Assembly (NCBI GenBank): GCA_902362435.1
Contig: CABIWW010000014.1
Coordinates: 1-64,000, forward strand
Length of the DNA: 64,000 nucleotides
Direction: 5' to 3'
Origin: Eubacteriaceae bacterium
GTDB taxonomy: Bacteria > Bacillota > Clostridia > Peptostreptococcales > Anaerovoracaceae
Shown piece after piece: positions 9,127-18,493 of the stretch. The notes under the pieces are model-generated. The model was not told where the DNA came from. It saw only the letters and a list, made by a program, of their open reading frames with translations, and searched no databases. A program made the position numbers and the translations under genes. Each line of letters starts with the position of its first letter. Positions within the stretch are counted from its first letter, which is position 1.

Positions 9127-9586
9127 AATAGCAACCTCCTTTTTCAGCTGTCACTCTGATGCTTTTCTTGATTATAGCACATCTGCTGAATAGTGGAACA
9201 GTTTTTTTGCATCGTTCACAGAAAAATCTGAAACTCTTCACATTCTCAGAAGAATATAAAATGCATATAAAAACAGTGCACATAGATGGCTCAGCTGACC
9301 TGGTCTTTGCCCCCACACCTGCCTTTACCTGAGTTTCTCAGAGGACTTACTTCTAAACTACGCCATGATCACTGCCGCCTTGCGGATCAGCTTACGTGGG
9401 ACCTTTCGCCCGTAGCTGGCCTGGCCTTTCAACCACAGACCTGAGCCATGTATATGCACTGCTGTTTTCATTCTTATTAAGTTGTTTTCTGTCGCTTTGC
9501 ATATGATGCCGATACTCCCCGGCAGATCCGCATCGCGATGCCGCATGCCGGTATGCCATGATTTATGATATGCAAAGCCGCACATA
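9127..9586. other. Gene-free region between comF and hpf
   Basis: 460 bp without a convincing gene. It holds the hpf promoter near 9171-9199 and an 11-bp inverted repeat, GCTTTGCATAT (9494-9504) and ATATGCAAAGC (9568-9578), around a 63-nt loop that itself contains GCCGG-type partial pairing. No clear intrinsic terminator for comF is visible. Confidence 0.5.
9171..9199 (-). promoter_or_regulatory. Promoter of hpf (extended -10)
   Basis: On the minus strand TATAAT is preceded by TGC, forming an extended -10. The -35 region (GTTCCA, 17 bp away) is weak. Confidence 0.5.
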
Positions 9587-10357
9587 TCATGAAAGCGAAG
9601 GTTTTCTGTTGCCTCCGGAAGCCAGAGTGAGCAGCGATATTTCCGAAGCTCCGGCGGCTGCAAGAGCCCTGCTGCAGGAGTCTGCCGTGATGCCGGTCGT
9701 ATATATATCGTCTATCAGCAATACTCTTTTTCCTGCTATTTTCGACGTTTTCCCGTCAGCCACCGCAAACGCATCCGCGAGCTTCGCCTCGCGTTCTGCC
9801 GGCGTCAGCCCTCTCAGGGGCGGTGTATCCTTTTTTCTTATAAGGATACCGTCATCAGCAAGCACTCCCCACCGCTCCGAAAGACGTTTCGCCAGCAGTG
9901 CCGACTGATTGTAGCCGCGCTTTTTCATACGGCTGCGGCTTACCGGTACCGGTATTATAACATCCGGATGTATATTTTCACAAGAAATTCTGTCATAAAG
10001 TATGTCGCCGAATTTTCCGGCAAGATATCGTCTGTTGTTGTATTTGAAATCGAACAGCAGCTCGCGTTCGTGCAGGCCGTATGTAAAGCAGCTGTATCCT
10101 TTATGAAAATCATGCGCATACGTCATGCAGTCATAGCACAGGTCTCCCCGGTACGTTTCCGGCAGCGCCTTGCCGCACTTTTCACATGTGCGGCTGCCGA
10201 TCCAGTGTATCTTACGGACACACTTGTCGCACAGAGAATACGGTCTCGTGCTGTCTATCAGACTGCCGCAGCATATGCAGTATATATTCGACGGAAACAC
10301 AGCCTCCATCACTTCGTTTTTTATTTTCTCCAGTTCTCCCTTTATCCCCTTTTTCAA
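9587..10357 (-). CDS. comF: ComF family phosphoribosyltransferase-like protein
   Basis: Cytoplasmic ComFC-type protein, linked in other bacteria to uptake and recombination of single-stranded DNA. The N-terminal zinc-binding part carries CICCG, CDKC, CEKCG and CYDC pairs in the first 80 residues. The C-terminal phosphoribosyltransferase fold ends in the PRPP motif VLLIDDIYTTGIT near residue 212. At 256 residues it is normal. It starts 4 bp after the recD2 stop codon, so it is the last gene of yhaM-recD2-comF. Substrate is not established for the family. Confidence 0.88.
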   Translation of the reverse strand: MKKGIKGELEKIKNEVMEAVFPSNIYCICCGSLIDSTRPYSLCDKCVRKIHWIGSRTCEKCGKALPETYRGDLCYDCMTYAHDFHKGYSCFTYGLHERELLFDFKYNNRRYLAGKFGDILYDRISCENIHPDVIIPVPVSRSRMKKRGYNQSALLAKRLSERWGVLADDGILIRKKDTPPLRGLTPAEREAKLADAFAVADGKTSKIAGKRVLLIDDIYTTGITADSCSRALAAAGASEISLLTLASGGNRKPSLS

Positions 10358-10361
10358 ATCT

Positions 10362-12578
10362 CTACTCCATTTCCATGATACGGCTCAGGCGTACCCCCAG
10401 TCCTGAAAACCGCTCATTTATCCTGTCATTATCGACCATCGCATCGAGCTTGTTCTCTGAGCCTACGAGCACTACCGCGCGCTTTCCCCTCGTCACGCCG
10501 GTATAAAGCAGATTTCTCGTCGCAAGCACCGGCGGGAACCAGCTCACCGGCATTATCACGATCGGGAATTCACTGCCCTGGCTCTTGTGCACCGTGATGG
10601 CATATGCGAGCTCGAGCTCATCGAGCTGATTGAAATTATACGTCACGTATCTGACTTCGTCGTAGACGACTGTGACCTCATTGAATTCCCTGTCCACGTG
10701 GTGGATCACGCCGACGTCACCGTTGAATACGCCTTCTCCTTCTGTAAAGTCCTCAAGGTTCTTCCACGTCATCTGGTAATTGTTCTTTATCTGCATGACC
10801 TTGTCGCCTTCACGGAATATGCGGTCTCCGAACTGCTTTTCCTCCAGCTCCGCGCAAGGCGGATTGAGAACGTCCTGCAACTCCCGATTCAGATTGATGC
10901 TTCCCAGCAGCCCTTTCCTTACCGGCGTCAGCACCTGTATATCGGCGGTAGGCGATATGTCGCTGTAATAATCCGGCAGCCGCTTCAGGCAGAGAGTTTT
11001 TATCGTCTCCAGCATTTCTTTCTCCGCCGAACGCCTCAGCAGAAAGAAATCCTTGCCCTTTGCATTACAGTCCGGATACTCGCCGTGGTTTATCCTGTGC
11101 GCATTGACGACTATCATGCTCTCCTTAGCCTGCCTGAAGATCTCTGTAAGCTTCGTGCTGTATATGTATTCGCTGCTTATCATGTCGCGCAGCACGTTGC
11201 CTGCGCCGACCGACGGCAGCTGATCCGCATCGCCCACTATCACGAGTCTTGTACCCGGCCTTATCGCGCTGACCAGACCGTTCATCAGTATCAGATCTAT
11301 CATCGACGCTTCGTCGACTATCACAGCATCGTAATCCAGCGGATCCTCCTTCGTCTTACCGAAACGCATCATGTTTTCACTTTCCGAAAAGTAGTATTCG
11401 AGCAGACGATGTATCGTCGACGCATAATGTCCCGAGGTCTCGGTTATGCGTTTTGCCGCTCTGCCCGTAGGCGCCGCGATCGCAGTCTTAAGGCCGCTTT
11501 CCTCGAGTATATTTATTATCGTGTTTATTATCGTCGTCTTTCCTGTTCCCGGTCCGCCTGTGATGATCGAAACTCCCATCTGCAGCGATGTCTTCACCGC
11601 ATGCTTCTGATTTTCCGACAGGTATATCCCTGTCGCGTTCTCGGTCCTGCTTATCAGGCTGTCTATGCCGCCTGCGACCGGTTTCAGCTGCGCATCGTTT
11701 ATTGCCGAAAGGCACTTGCACACGTTCTGTTCAGCCAGATAGTACGCCGCCAGAAAGACTGCATTGCGCCCGTCGAGCTTCTCGATATATATATCGCCTT
11801 CGAACGCCATGTCTATAAGCTGTTCCCCGATCAGCTCGATCGGCAGATCCAGGAGCTGTCCCGCCTTTTCACACAGCATGTCCTGCGGCAGGAATGTATT
11901 GCCCTCGCCTGCAAAGTATGACAGTGTGAATTTCACACCGCTCTTTATCCTGAACTCATCGTCTCTTGCCACGCCCATCCGGTCTGCGATCTTGTCCGCT
12001 TTTTTGAATCCGACGCCGAAAATATCCTCGACCAGTCTGTATGGATTTTCCTTGACCGCTTCGATCGTCCCCGACCCGTAAACGCGGTACAATTTCATCG
12101 CGTACTCAGCGTTTATGCCGAACTGCTGCAGATACAGCACTATGCTCGCGAATTCCCTGTGCTTTCCGAATGCCAGCGAAATACGCTCCGCCGTCTTTTT
12201 CCCTACCCCCGGGACATCCGTCAGGCGATGCGGCTCTTCCTCGATCACCCTGAGCGTATCGGTGCCGAAAACCGAAACTATCGCTGCCGCAGTCTTTCGG
12301 CCTATGCCTTTCATCGCCTCCGATGCCAGGAATTCTCTGATACCGTCTTCAGTCGACGGCATCACTTCCTCAAAGCTTTTTATCGAAAACTGCTCGCCGT
12401 ATACAGGGTGTGTAGTGAACTCTCCCTGCAGGATGTAGCTCCTGCCCGCAGTTACCGCAGGCAGGTTCCCGACTGCCGTGAAAGCATCGGTTTCGGTTTC
12501 GAATATCGCGACTGTATATCCGTTCTCGCTGTTATGAAAAATTATTTCAGCTATCGTTCCCTGCTTTTCTTCCAACAT
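10362..12578 (-). CDS. recD2: ATP-dependent RecD2-like DNA helicase
   Basis: Superfamily 1B 5'-3' DNA helicase acting alone, without RecBC, in repair and replication-fork upkeep. The N-terminal extension has tandem helix-hairpin-helix segments (GIGRKTAAAIV and GVGKKTAERI), the mark of RecD2. Motif I is GGPGTGKTTII, Walker B is DEASMID, and the C-terminal UvrD-like motif is AITVHKSQGSEFP. Length 738 is typical. It follows yhaM by 15 bp, so it is co-transcribed with yhaM and comF. Confidence 0.95.
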   Translation of the reverse strand: MLEEKQGTIAEIIFHNSENGYTVAIFETETDAFTAVGNLPAVTAGRSYILQGEFTTHPVYGEQFSIKSFEEVMPSTEDGIREFLASEAMKGIGRKTAAAIVSVFGTDTLRVIEEEPHRLTDVPGVGKKTAERISLAFGKHREFASIVLYLQQFGINAEYAMKLYRVYGSGTIEAVKENPYRLVEDIFGVGFKKADKIADRMGVARDDEFRIKSGVKFTLSYFAGEGNTFLPQDMLCEKAGQLLDLPIELIGEQLIDMAFEGDIYIEKLDGRNAVFLAAYYLAEQNVCKCLSAINDAQLKPVAGGIDSLISRTENATGIYLSENQKHAVKTSLQMGVSIITGGPGTGKTTIINTIINILEESGLKTAIAAPTGRAAKRITETSGHYASTIHRLLEYYFSESENMMRFGKTKEDPLDYDAVIVDEASMIDLILMNGLVSAIRPGTRLVIVGDADQLPSVGAGNVLRDMISSEYIYSTKLTEIFRQAKESMIVVNAHRINHGEYPDCNAKGKDFFLLRRSAEKEMLETIKTLCLKRLPDYYSDISPTADIQVLTPVRKGLLGSINLNRELQDVLNPPCAELEEKQFGDRIFREGDKVMQIKNNYQMTWKNLEDFTEGEGVFNGDVGVIHHVDREFNEVTVVYDEVRYVTYNFNQLDELELAYAITVHKSQGSEFPIVIMPVSWFPPVLATRNLLYTGVTRGKRAVVLVGSENKLDAMVDNDRINERFSGLGVRLSRIMEME

Positions 12579-12593
12579 ATGCCCAGCCAGTTC

Positions 12594-13553
12594 CTACCAC
12601 GTCGCTCTGTACACGTTCCTGTTGTCCAGCGTCCACACTCTGTCGCTGAAGCAGCCCGGCTCAGTCTTCTCAACCGCTTCCTGCATGTCGAACATCTTGG
12701 CGTCCACCATGTCGAGATAGTGCAGCATTTCCGCTTCAGGGAAAAGCGGCTTCTTAGGGCTTCCGAATTCCGGCTCGTAATGATGTGACAGTATCATGTG
12801 CTCCAGCATCACAGCCTTTTCCCTCGGGATATCAAGCTCTGCCGCCAGCCTGTCGATGGTCCTCACGCCCTGCACCAGATGTCCCAGCATCTTTCCTTCA
12901 AAAGAATATCCTGTCGATATGCCGAGTTCATTGGAATCGATCTCGTTTATCTTCTCCATGTCGTGCAGGATCACGCCTGTCATCACGAGTTCGCGGTTCA
13001 GATTAGTGTAAACCTCACACGCGCGCTCTGCCATCATCAGCATCCTCTTGACGTGATAGAGCAGTCCCGCCATCTCCGCATGATGGTTTTTCTGCGCTGC
13101 CGGATAGTACATGAGTTTTTCTTTGTTGTCAGTAAGCTGCTTCACACATATGTTCCTGAGGTCTTTGTCTTCAAAGGCTGCAGCTCTGCTGTATATATAG
13201 TCGTACATCTCTGCCGCGTCTTCCGGCGCCGCCTTTATGTAGTCCATCATCACGATGCCGTCTTCTGCCGACGTCTGTCTTATGCGGCTGACTCTCAGCT
13301 GCTTCATTCCGTTCCATTCAGTGACCAGCGCTTTCACTTTGATCACACTGCCCTCTTTGATTTTCTGCAGTCCCGGCATTTCTTCATCTGCGATATCCCA
13401 CTTCTTCGCGGAAATCTCGCCTGTCTTGTCTGCCAGCAGCAGATCAAGGTATGCCTTTTTATTCGAACCGACCTTCACTGCCACGGTCTTCACGATGAAG
13501 TATGACATGAAATCCTGACCCGTTTTCAAATCTGCAATATATATATCTTTCAT
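12594..13553 (-). CDS. yhaM: YhaM-family 3'-5' exoribonuclease
   Basis: Metal-dependent 3'-5' exoribonuclease of Firmicutes (also called Cbf1). The N-terminal OB-fold (about residues 10-95) is followed by an HD phosphohydrolase domain with the first His in LLYHVKRM and the HD pair in ILHDMEKI. A later conserved His is in MILSHH. Length 319 is typical. It is the first gene of the operon. A TATAAT on the minus strand at 13589-13594 is a candidate -10. Confidence 0.92.
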   Translation of the reverse strand: MKDIYIADLKTGQDFMSYFIVKTVAVKVGSNKKAYLDLLLADKTGEISAKKWDIADEEMPGLQKIKEGSVIKVKALVTEWNGMKQLRVSRIRQTSAEDGIVMMDYIKAAPEDAAEMYDYIYSRAAAFEDKDLRNICVKQLTDNKEKLMYYPAAQKNHHAEMAGLLYHVKRMLMMAERACEVYTNLNRELVMTGVILHDMEKINEIDSNELGISTGYSFEGKMLGHLVQGVRTIDRLAAELDIPREKAVMLEHMILSHHYEPEFGSPKKPLFPEAEMLHYLDMVDAKMFDMQEAVEKTEPGCFSDRVWTLDNRNVYRATW

Positions 13554-13616
13554 TCTGTTTTACCTCGTATCTTTAATATCTGTCTTTTATTATATCATGT
13601 TATACTGCGGATTTCT

Positions 13617-13965
13617 GCTGAAAATTCTGCAAGGAGATATGATGCCGAAGATTTCTGCAGGAAGCATTACGCGCAGCTATTTCAGCCGTAAAGGTGCGTT
13701 TCACCGGCTGTCATGGCTGAAATATGTAAATCGCAGGCTTCATCGATCCGCTATATGGCTTTTATCTGTGTCACTCACAACCGATATTTAGTATCTATTT
13801 CCAGTTTTCAGCTACCTCGCATGCTATCACAAGGTATTGCGGCTGAAATTGTCGTGCTGGCTATACAACTTCTCGGAAAATCATCATCACTCAGCCTGTA
13901 GTACAAGATATAATTGCCAGTTTTCAGCCATGTGACATATGATAACTATGATTTATGGCTGAAAT
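13617..13965. repeat. Array 1: three fixed-spacing dyads TTTCAGC-N29-GCTGAAA
   Basis: Three dyads have identical 7-nt arms exactly 29 nt apart: 13680-13686/13716-13722, 13806-13812/13842-13848 and 13922-13928/13958-13964. The first extends to 9-bp arms and the third to 10 bp. The sequence between the arms differs in every copy. A lone half-site GCTGAAA lies at 13617-13623, and copies 2 and 3 are both preceded by CCAGT. Steps between dyads are 126 and 116 bp, near 12 and 11 helical turns. No gene covers the region; the frames open here are short and lack ribosome binding sites. Function unknown; it could be a DNA-binding site array or a set of RNA hairpins. Confidence 0.7.
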
Positions 13966-14014
13966 CGCTGCGCACAGCATTTGCTGATCATTACCATCGG
14001 GCGCGCCATCAAAA

Positions 14015-14056
14015 AAGGAGCCGGTGCTCCGGCTTCATGCCGGAGCACCAGCTCCT
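14015..14056 (-). terminator. Strong terminator of the greA-lysK-asnS transcript
   Basis: On the minus strand GGAGC-GGTGCTCCGG pairs with CCGGAGCACC-GCTCC and is followed by six T. It lies about 300 nt beyond the asnS stop codon. Confidence 0.9.
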
Positions 14057-14351
14057 GATTTATTCGTTCGGACTCCCGCTCGAGTATCCCCGTCTCTACG
14101 CCGTGGATTGCGCTCCTCGCTCCGCTTCGGGCAATCCTGACGAGGGGCATTCCGCTGCTCATCTTCGATTCGCAGGGACAAGCCGTGCGCCGTAAGGCAC
14201 CACGCGCTGAAGCGCTGTGCCTCTGGCGGGGGACCTACCAGCGACTCGCTTCCCTCGTCGGGTTAACGCTCCTTCGTCGCTCCGAATCGCTTCGCTCCCT
14301 GCTATCGCATTTTCCACTCCGGCTGAAGCCGGGGAAAATCCGCAGGTCTCC
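14057..14351 (-). ncRNA. Structured 3' region of asnS, candidate RNA
   Basis: About 295 nt between the asnS stop codon and the terminator has no plausible ORF but many stable hairpins in minus-strand sense. These include ATTTTCC/GGAAAAT enclosing CCGGCTTCAGCCGG, AGCGCTTCAGCGC, GTGCC/GGCGCAC and GGATTGC/GCAATCC. The words GCGAAGCG and GGAGCGA recur. I could not match it to 6S, RNase P, tmRNA or another RNA I know. It may be a long structured 3' UTR or a processed RNA. Confidence 0.4.
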
Positions 14352-15746
14352 CTAAAACTCTGCAGTCTTTGGGGTTCTTGGGAATGGGAGCACGTCTCTG
14401 ATGTTGCTCATTCCTGTTATATACATGATGATCCGTTCGAAGCCGAGGCCGTAGCCTGAGTGTTTCACGCCGCCGTATTTGCGGAGATCCATGTACCACC
14501 AGTAATCTTCCTCGGTCATTCCCGTCTCTTCTATTCTTGCCTTCAGCACGTCGTAGCGTTCTTCTCTCTGGCTTCCGCCGATGATCTCACCTACGCCCGG
14601 AACGAGCAGGTCGCATGCCGCAACTGTCTTGTCGTCATCGTTCAGACGCATGTAGAATGCCTTGATCTCCTTCGGATAGTCAGTAACGAATACCGGCTTT
14701 TTGTATATCTTCTCAGTGATGTATCTCTCGTGCTCTGTCTGCAGGTCGATGCCCCACTCTACAGGGTACTGGAATTTCTCACCCGATTTCTTCAGCAGCT
14801 CTACTGCCTCAGTGTAAGTAATCCTCGCGAAATCCGAGTTCACGATGTTGTTCAGTCTCTCTATCAGCCCTTTATCTATGAACTTGCTGAAGAATTCCAT
14901 CTCTTCCGGAGCATTTTCCATCACGTAGTTTATGATGTACTTTATCATCGCCTCTGCCGTATCCATATTGTCGTTGAGGTCGGCAAACGCCATTTCAGGC
15001 TCTATCATCCAGAACTCAGAAGCATGTCTTGCAGTGTTCGAGTTTTCCGCTCTGAATGTAGGTCCGAAAGTATATACGTTCCTGAATGCCAGTGCGAAAG
15101 TTTCAGCCTCAAGCTGTCCGCTTACAGTCAGGCCTGCCTCTTTTCCGAAGAAGTCCTCGCTGTAGTCGACCTTGCCTTCTGCATCCTTCGGCAAATCATT
15201 CAGATCGAGCGTAGTCACCTTGAACATCTCGCCTGCGCCCTCACAGTCGCTGGCAGTGATTATAGGAGTGTGCACATATACGAAGTTCTTATCCTGGAAG
15301 AACTTGTGGATGGCATACGCCACCATCGATCTCACCCTGAAGACCGCCGAGAAAGTATTGCTCCTCGGTCTGAGATGCGCGATCTCTCTCAGGAACTCCA
15401 TGCTGTGACGCTTCTTCTGCAGCGGATAGTCCGCATCCGAACCCGCCTCTATAACTATCTCTCTCGCCTTGATCTCAAACGGCTGCTTTGCATCCGGCGT
15501 GAGCACGAAAGTGCCCGTTACCTTCAGAGCTGCCGCGATCGGCGCCTTTGCTATCTCTTCAAAATTGTCGAGGAACTCAGCCTCGTAAACGACCTGCACC
15601 GACTTGAAAAAAGTTCCATCATTCAGTTCTATGAATCCGAATTTGTTCGAGCCTCTGTTCGTTCTCACCCAGCCGCGCACGGTTATCTCGCTGTCCGCAT
15701 GCAGCAGACTCTCTCTGTACAGGCTTTTTATTTCAACGTCTTTCAT
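14352..15746 (-). CDS. asnS: Asparaginyl-tRNA synthetase
   Basis: Class IIb synthetase. The N-terminal OB-fold (about residues 15-105, [16 protein letters not shown]) binds the anticodon. The catalytic core has the motif 2 region [21 protein letters not shown] and the motif 3 region [20 protein letters not shown]. The ending [10 protein letters not shown] separates AsnRS from AspRS. I chose the ATG at 15746, giving 464 residues, because GGGAG lies 9 nt before it; an in-frame ATG 21 nt upstream has no such site. It lies about 110 bp downstream of lysK with no evident terminator between. Confidence 0.95.
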   Translation of the reverse strand: MKDVEIKSLYRESLLHADSEITVRGWVRTNRGSNKFGFIELNDGTFFKSVQVVYEAEFLDNFEEIAKAPIAAALKVTGTFVLTPDAKQPFEIKAREIVIEAGSDADYPLQKKRHSMEFLREIAHLRPRSNTFSAVFRVRSMVAYAIHKFFQDKNFVYVHTPIITASDCEGAGEMFKVTTLDLNDLPKDAEGKVDYSEDFFGKEAGLTVSGQLEAETFALAFRNVYTFGPTFRAENSNTARHASEFWMIEPEMAFADLNDNMDTAEAMIKYIINYVMENAPEEMEFFSKFIDKGLIERLNNIVNSDFARITYTEAVELLKKSGEKFQYPVEWGIDLQTEHERYITEKIYKKPVFVTDYPKEIKAFYMRLNDDDKTVAACDLLVPGVGEIIGGSQREERYDVLKARIEETGMTEEDYWWYMDLRKYGGVKHSGYGLGFERIIMYITGMSNIRDVLPFPRTPKTAEF

Positions 15747-15857
15747 ATATTTTCTCCCATTGGTCAAATAGTATCGTGATCTTACAAAATTAATGGCATG
15801 CCGGGCATCCCGTCAAGAGATGCCTGGCTGCCATCATCGATTCCTTAGTATTTGCAG

Positions 15858-17882
15858 TTAGCAGATCCTTGTTCCTTCAGGAACGATATCGTCAACGAAT
15901 ATCACCTGGCATCCGCACGCATTGTTCGTACCGGCAAGAAGCATACCCTCGCTCGTTACGCCTGTCAGTCTCGCAGGCTGCAGATTTGCAACAACGATGA
16001 TCTTCTTTCCTTCCAGCTCTTCCGGAGTGTAATCGTTCTTGATGCTCGAAACGATGACTCTCTCCTTCAGACCGTCGAACAGCGTCAGCTTGTAGTTGCT
16101 GTGCGCCTTTCTGATCTCCTGACACTTCACTATCCTGCAGACTCTGAGGTCCATTGCAAAGAACTGGTCAACTGTGATCTCAGGTTCAACGATCGGCTTC
16201 ACCTCATCCGGTTCGCCATAAACCTTTTCTTCCTTCTCCGGTTCTTTCTCCGCCTCGAGCGCAGCCTTTTCAAGAGCCTCCTCTTCTTCAGTCTTAGGGA
16301 AGCTGAAGTCGAGCAGATGCATGAATCTTTCTCTGTCTATCGCATAGAGGAACAGGTAAAGTCTAGGTCCTCTCTCCTTGCTTATCAGCAGCTTGTAGAC
16401 GATCTTGAAGAACTGTCCCTGGATCTTCTTCAGATTCTCTATGTCCGCACCGTAAACTTCCTTCGGTATGTCGTAAAGCTTCGTGTTCAGGGAATCCAGC
16501 GTGTATCCGCCTGCCTTTATGAAGTCGTAAAGGAGGGCGATCTCTTTCTTCTCGTCATCCGTGAGTGTATTGTAAAGATCCCAGTCTCTCCAGCCGCGCA
16601 GCTTGTTCGCAGTTTCAGGCGCGCACTGGTACAGCCAGTACTTGGCCAGCTCCAGTCTCGTATCGAAATCCTCATACTTGTACGGTGTCCCGATCTTTTC
16701 GAATACCGTTTCCATCATCGGCACGTTGAAGTCGACGATCGATCCGAGCTGTACAAGCAGATTCATCGGCACTGTCTTGATCTTTCTGCCTTCTACCAGG
16801 CTGTATTCTATGACAGATGCATTATGCTCGTTCGCCTTGCCTTCGATGTACTCGTTGTACATCTTGTCGAATTCGAAATACTGACGGAGTATACCCTCGT
16901 CAAAGCAGAAGTCAAATGCCTTCTTCGGCTCTGTCTTCGAGTAGAGCCACAGTATGATCTCCGGTTCATATATCTTCAGCAGTGTCTCCGGCGTCAGATT
17001 CAGACCCGATGAGCCCGACATCTTGCCTGTCGATCCCTTGATGCCTATGAATTCATAGCCCTGGAACATCGGCGGTTCCCATCCGAAGATCTTCCTGCTG
17101 ATCACGCTGCTCGTCTCGTAGCTTCCGCCCGGACTTGCGTGATCCTTGCCGCCCGGTTCGAAGTCGACACCTTCATATCTCCAGCGCATCGGCCAGTCTA
17201 TCTTCCATGCGAGCTTGCAGTTGAAGTCTTTTGTAAAGTCAAACGTTCCCCTGTGTCCGCACTCGCATTCGTACTCAGCCGTAGTGCAGTCGTCGGAAAC
17301 CGATAATATCTTGGTAGTGTCTCTGCCGCATTCAGGACAGAATATGCTTACAGGGAAATACGCATCTCTTTCCCCTTCCTGTGCATCCTGTGTACGGAAG
17401 CTGTCGAGGATATCGAATATCTCTTTTCTCTTCTTCACAGCCTCGATGATATCATCCTTGTACTTTCCCGATGTGTACATGTCAGTCTGATATCTGTAAT
17501 CCATCTCGATGCCGAACTTCTTGATCGACTCCATGAACTCAGCTTCAAAATACTTTGCGTAATTTGCATGTTCTGTATCGAACGGATTAGGCACCGACGT
17601 GTACGGAAGCCCTATATACTTCTCGAACTCATTATCAGGATCCACGGCCTTTACATTCACAGGCACCTTTCTGAATCTGTCATACTCGTCCCATGAGAAC
17701 AGAAGGCGCGCCTTCTTTCCTTTTTTCTGCAAAGCCTTGGCAACAAACAAACTCGTTGCTATATCTCTGAAATTTCCGATGTGGATGGAGCCTGACGGGC
17801 TGATGCCTGCCGCGCATACGTACTCTTCCTTGTCCGGATTCCTCTTAATTATCCTGTCTGCTATTTTTTCCGCCCAATGCAA
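15858..17882 (-). CDS. lysK: Class I lysyl-tRNA synthetase with C-terminal tRNA-binding OB domain
   Basis: Charges tRNA-Lys with the archaeal-type class I enzyme rather than class II LysS. HIGH motif: GISPSGSIHIGNFRD at about residues 26-40. A CPECG...CECG zinc pair follows, then GGKDHASPGGSYETS and the KMSKS counterpart STGKMSGSSG. After the usual class I helical region ending near residue 530 comes an acidic, Glu-rich linker and a domain of about 105 residues. Its text (DLRVCRIVKCQEIRKAH, VANLQPARLTGVTSEGMLLA) is that of the Trbp111/MetRS C-terminal OB fold, which binds tRNA non-specifically. At 674 residues it is well above the roughly 500-550 of ordinary LysK. The greA gene lies 32 bp upstream. 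Confidence 0.93.
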   Translation of the reverse strand: MHWAEKIADRIIKRNPDKEEYVCAAGISPSGSIHIGNFRDIATSLFVAKALQKKGKKARLLFSWDEYDRFRKVPVNVKAVDPDNEFEKYIGLPYTSVPNPFDTEHANYAKYFEAEFMESIKKFGIEMDYRYQTDMYTSGKYKDDIIEAVKKRKEIFDILDSFRTQDAQEGERDAYFPVSIFCPECGRDTTKILSVSDDCTTAEYECECGHRGTFDFTKDFNCKLAWKIDWPMRWRYEGVDFEPGGKDHASPGGSYETSSVISRKIFGWEPPMFQGYEFIGIKGSTGKMSGSSGLNLTPETLLKIYEPEIILWLYSKTEPKKAFDFCFDEGILRQYFEFDKMYNEYIEGKANEHNASVIEYSLVEGRKIKTVPMNLLVQLGSIVDFNVPMMETVFEKIGTPYKYEDFDTRLELAKYWLYQCAPETANKLRGWRDWDLYNTLTDDEKKEIALLYDFIKAGGYTLDSLNTKLYDIPKEVYGADIENLKKIQGQFFKIVYKLLISKERGPRLYLFLYAIDRERFMHLLDFSFPKTEEEEALEKAALEAEKEPEKEEKVYGEPDEVKPIVEPEITVDQFFAMDLRVCRIVKCQEIRKAHSNYKLTLFDGLKERVIVSSIKNDYTPEELEGKKIIVVANLQPARLTGVTSEGMLLAGTNNACGCQVIFVDDIVPEGTRIC

Positions 17883-17914
17883 TCAAAACACCTCTCTTCA
17901 AAACTTACTGCACA

Positions 17915-18403
17915 CTATGCCTTTATTATATCTACTACTTCATAGTTTATGATTCCGTCAGGAACTTCTACCGCTACCTTGTCGCCCTTCTTGTGGCCGA
18001 TCAGCGCATGTCCTACTGATGATTCATTAGAGATCTTCCCTTCAAACGGATCTGCTTCTGTAGCTCCCACTATCGAGAATTCCTCTTCTATTCCGAGATC
18101 GAGATCTTTTACAAGAACTTTGAGACCTACATTCACGATATCGCCCTTTACATCTTCATCCTGAACGATCCTTGCTTTTCTGATCATCGTTTCCAGCTTG
18201 TGGATACGTTCTTCGAGCTCAGCCTGTTCGTTCTTGGCAGAATCATACTCTGCGTTTTCCGATATATCTCCATAAGAAATCGCTTCTTTTATTCGTTCTG
18301 CGACTTCGGCTCTTTTTACGGATACGAGTTCCTCATGTTCGGCAACTATCTTGTCATATCCTTCTTTCGTTAATACAATCTCCTCATTCATGTTCTCTGT
18401 CAT
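17915..18403 (-). CDS. greA: Transcription elongation factor GreA
   Basis: Enters the RNA polymerase secondary channel and triggers cleavage of backtracked RNA. The N-terminal coiled coil (about residues 8-75) carries the acidic tip in GDISENAEYDSAKNEQ. The C-terminal FKBP-like domain includes IGHKKGDKVAVEVPDG. I chose the ATG at 18403, 10 nt after AAGGAG, giving 162 residues, the normal length. An in-frame upstream ATG lies too close to the promoter. First gene of greA-lysK-asnS. Confidence 0.95.
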   Translation of the reverse strand: MTENMNEEIVLTKEGYDKIVAEHEELVSVKRAEVAERIKEAISYGDISENAEYDSAKNEQAELEERIHKLETMIRKARIVQDEDVKGDIVNVGLKVLVKDLDLGIEEEFSIVGATEADPFEGKISNESSVGHALIGHKKGDKVAVEVPDGIINYEVVDIIKA

Positions 18404-18442
18404 GTTGGCAAATCTCCTTTCGACCTGTTGTCGTATCAAATT

Positions 18443-18471
18443 ATTATACTGTAAATGCACGTGCTTGTCAA
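18443..18471 (-). promoter_or_regulatory. Consensus SigA promoter of greA
   Basis: Perfect TTGACA (18466-18471) and TATAAT (18443-18448) on the minus strand are separated by 17 bp. The divergent HAD gene promoter begins 22 bp away. Confidence 0.85.
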
Positions 18472-18493
18472 TCGCGGCAATGCGCTGAAATCA

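Noticed and set aside
9358..9663. 101-codon minus-strand frame overlapping the end of comF
   Set aside because: Out of frame with comF, no ribosome binding site, and composition unlike the neighbouring proteins.
13597..14195. Short plus-strand frames of 60-93 codons in the array 1 region
   Set aside because: No Shine-Dalgarno at fitting distance for most, no recognisable protein, and they run across the dyads and the asnS terminator hairpin.
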